This document shows, one piece after another, positions 63,566 through 64,000 of a stretch of 64,000 nt of DNA. The DNA is from Oceanisphaera avium. GTDB taxonomy: Bacteria; Pseudomonadota; Gammaproteobacteria; Enterobacterales; Aeromonadaceae. The position numbers and the translations under genes were made by a program. Numbering within the stretch: position 1 is the first letter of the stretch; each line of letters opens with the position of its first letter. Below the pieces are notes generated by a model. The model saw nothing but the letters and a program-made list of their open reading frames with translations, made no database searches and had not been told where the DNA came from. The stretch spans positions 2,243,501 through 2,307,500 of the forward strand of contig NZ_CP021376.1 in NCBI RefSeq assembly GCF_002157875.1, given 5' to 3'.

Positions 63566-64000
63566 ATGGAAAAACTGTTGGTACTTTATTCATCACGTAA
63601 TGGCCAAACTAAAAAAATTATTGATGCCATGCAGGGTGAATTTAGCGATTATCAAGTCGAATTAGCAGACTTGCATGGCCCAGTGCGTAAAAATTTAAGT
63701 AAGTACGACAAAGTGCTCATTGGCGCCTCTGTTCGCTATGGCAACTTCCATCCTGACTTATTTCACTTTATTAACGTACACAGTGAGCAGCTAGCCGCAG
63801 CAGATGCCAGCTTTTTTTGTGTGTGCTTAGTCGCACGCAAACCAGAGAAAGCCGTGCCGAGCAATAATGCCTATATAAAGAAGTTTCTTGCTAAGTCTCG
63901 CTGGCGCCCCAGAGCTATCGGAGTATTCGCCGGTGCCCTTAAATACAGCGAATACAATTGGTGGCAAACCCGTATTATCCAATTCATTATGAAGATGACC
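63566..64000 (+). CDS. hemG: Protoporphyrinogen IX oxidase HemG, 3' truncated by window edge
   Basis: The first 145 residues of a flavodoxin-like enzyme. LYSSRNGQTKKI binds the FMN phosphate, ASVRYGNFHP is the next loop, and FAGALKYSEYNWWQ is typical of HemG. It oxidises protoporphyrinogen using the respiratory chain. Start ATG 63566 has AAGAGGAG. The gene runs off the window. Confidence 0.94.
   Translation, partial: MEKLLVLYSSRNGQTKKIIDAMQGEFSDYQVELADLHGPVRKNLSKYDKVLIGASVRYGNFHPDLFHFINVHSEQLAAADASFFCVCLVARKPEKAVPSNNAYIKKFLAKSRWRPRAIGVFAGALKYSEYNWWQTRIIQFIMKMT

Overview
This is a chromosomal segment of a gammaproteobacterium, centred on a probable replication origin. The enteric-like blocks rpmH-rnpA-yidD-yidC-mnmE, dnaA-dnaN-recF-gyrB, glyQS, fadBA and yigZ-trkH-hemG, together with the moderate GC and marine-type accessory genes, suggest a member of the Aeromonadales such as Oceanisphaera or Oceanimonas. 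That taxonomic placement is inference. Genes left of about 42.2 kb in the core block (mnmE, yidC, rnpA, rpmH) run leftward and dnaA to gyrB run rightward, so both arms are co-oriented with replication from the putative oriC at about 42.08-42.30 kb, which has ten GATC sites in 188 bp and matches to the DnaA box.

Layout. At 0-6.5 kb lie a 5'-truncated YdgJ-like oxidoreductase with an altered catalytic motif, REP-like repeats, an RRM protein with YehS, a sodium/solute symporter under a TPP riboswitch, and a DMT exporter plus nitroreductase opposite a LysR regulator. At 6.6-14.4 kb are pyrC, a second TPP riboswitch driving a translationally coupled SDR and flavin-dependent monooxygenase pair, a DJ-1/Hsp31-like protein, sstT, and a LysR/TehA-type exporter pair. 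At 14.4-18.3 kb are a MITE-like inverted repeat and a SitABCD-type Mn/Fe ABC operon whose leader carries a terminator-like hairpin.

At 18.8-27.4 kb is a type I restriction-modification island (hsdM-hsdS-hsdR). It is interrupted by a Fic gene with a convergent small ORF, flanked by a duplicated end of hsdM, and by a RhuM-Doc fusion gene preceded by a short winged-helix-like ORF. At 27.5-34 kb are curA, yqhD and a NemR-type repressor with two matching operators (electrophile detoxification), yqjG, a glutaredoxin-MauE fusion and mnmE. At 34-42 kb are yidC, yidD, rnpA and rpmH, then a Fur-like site with a haem/iron TonB receptor, a polar amino-acid (possibly cystine) ABC transporter, and azurin.

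At 42.3-50.2 kb are dnaA, dnaN, recF, gyrB and the short form of ilvD. At 50.4-51 kb is an ibpA-type small heat-shock gene with a sigma-32-like promoter and a ROSE-like RNA thermometer hairpin. At 51-57.7 kb are avtA, glyS, glyQ, tag, yiaD and tusA. At 57.8-64 kb are fadA-fadB, then divergent yigZ, trkH and the start of hemG.

The most promising undescribed material is (i) the thiamine-responsive module: an uncharacterised symporter, and an SDR/monooxygenase pair with a visible mutually exclusive switch, suggesting uptake and oxidative processing of a thiamine-related compound; and (ii) the two Fic-fold proteins lodged in the type I restriction operon with a possible tiny Fic inhibitor.
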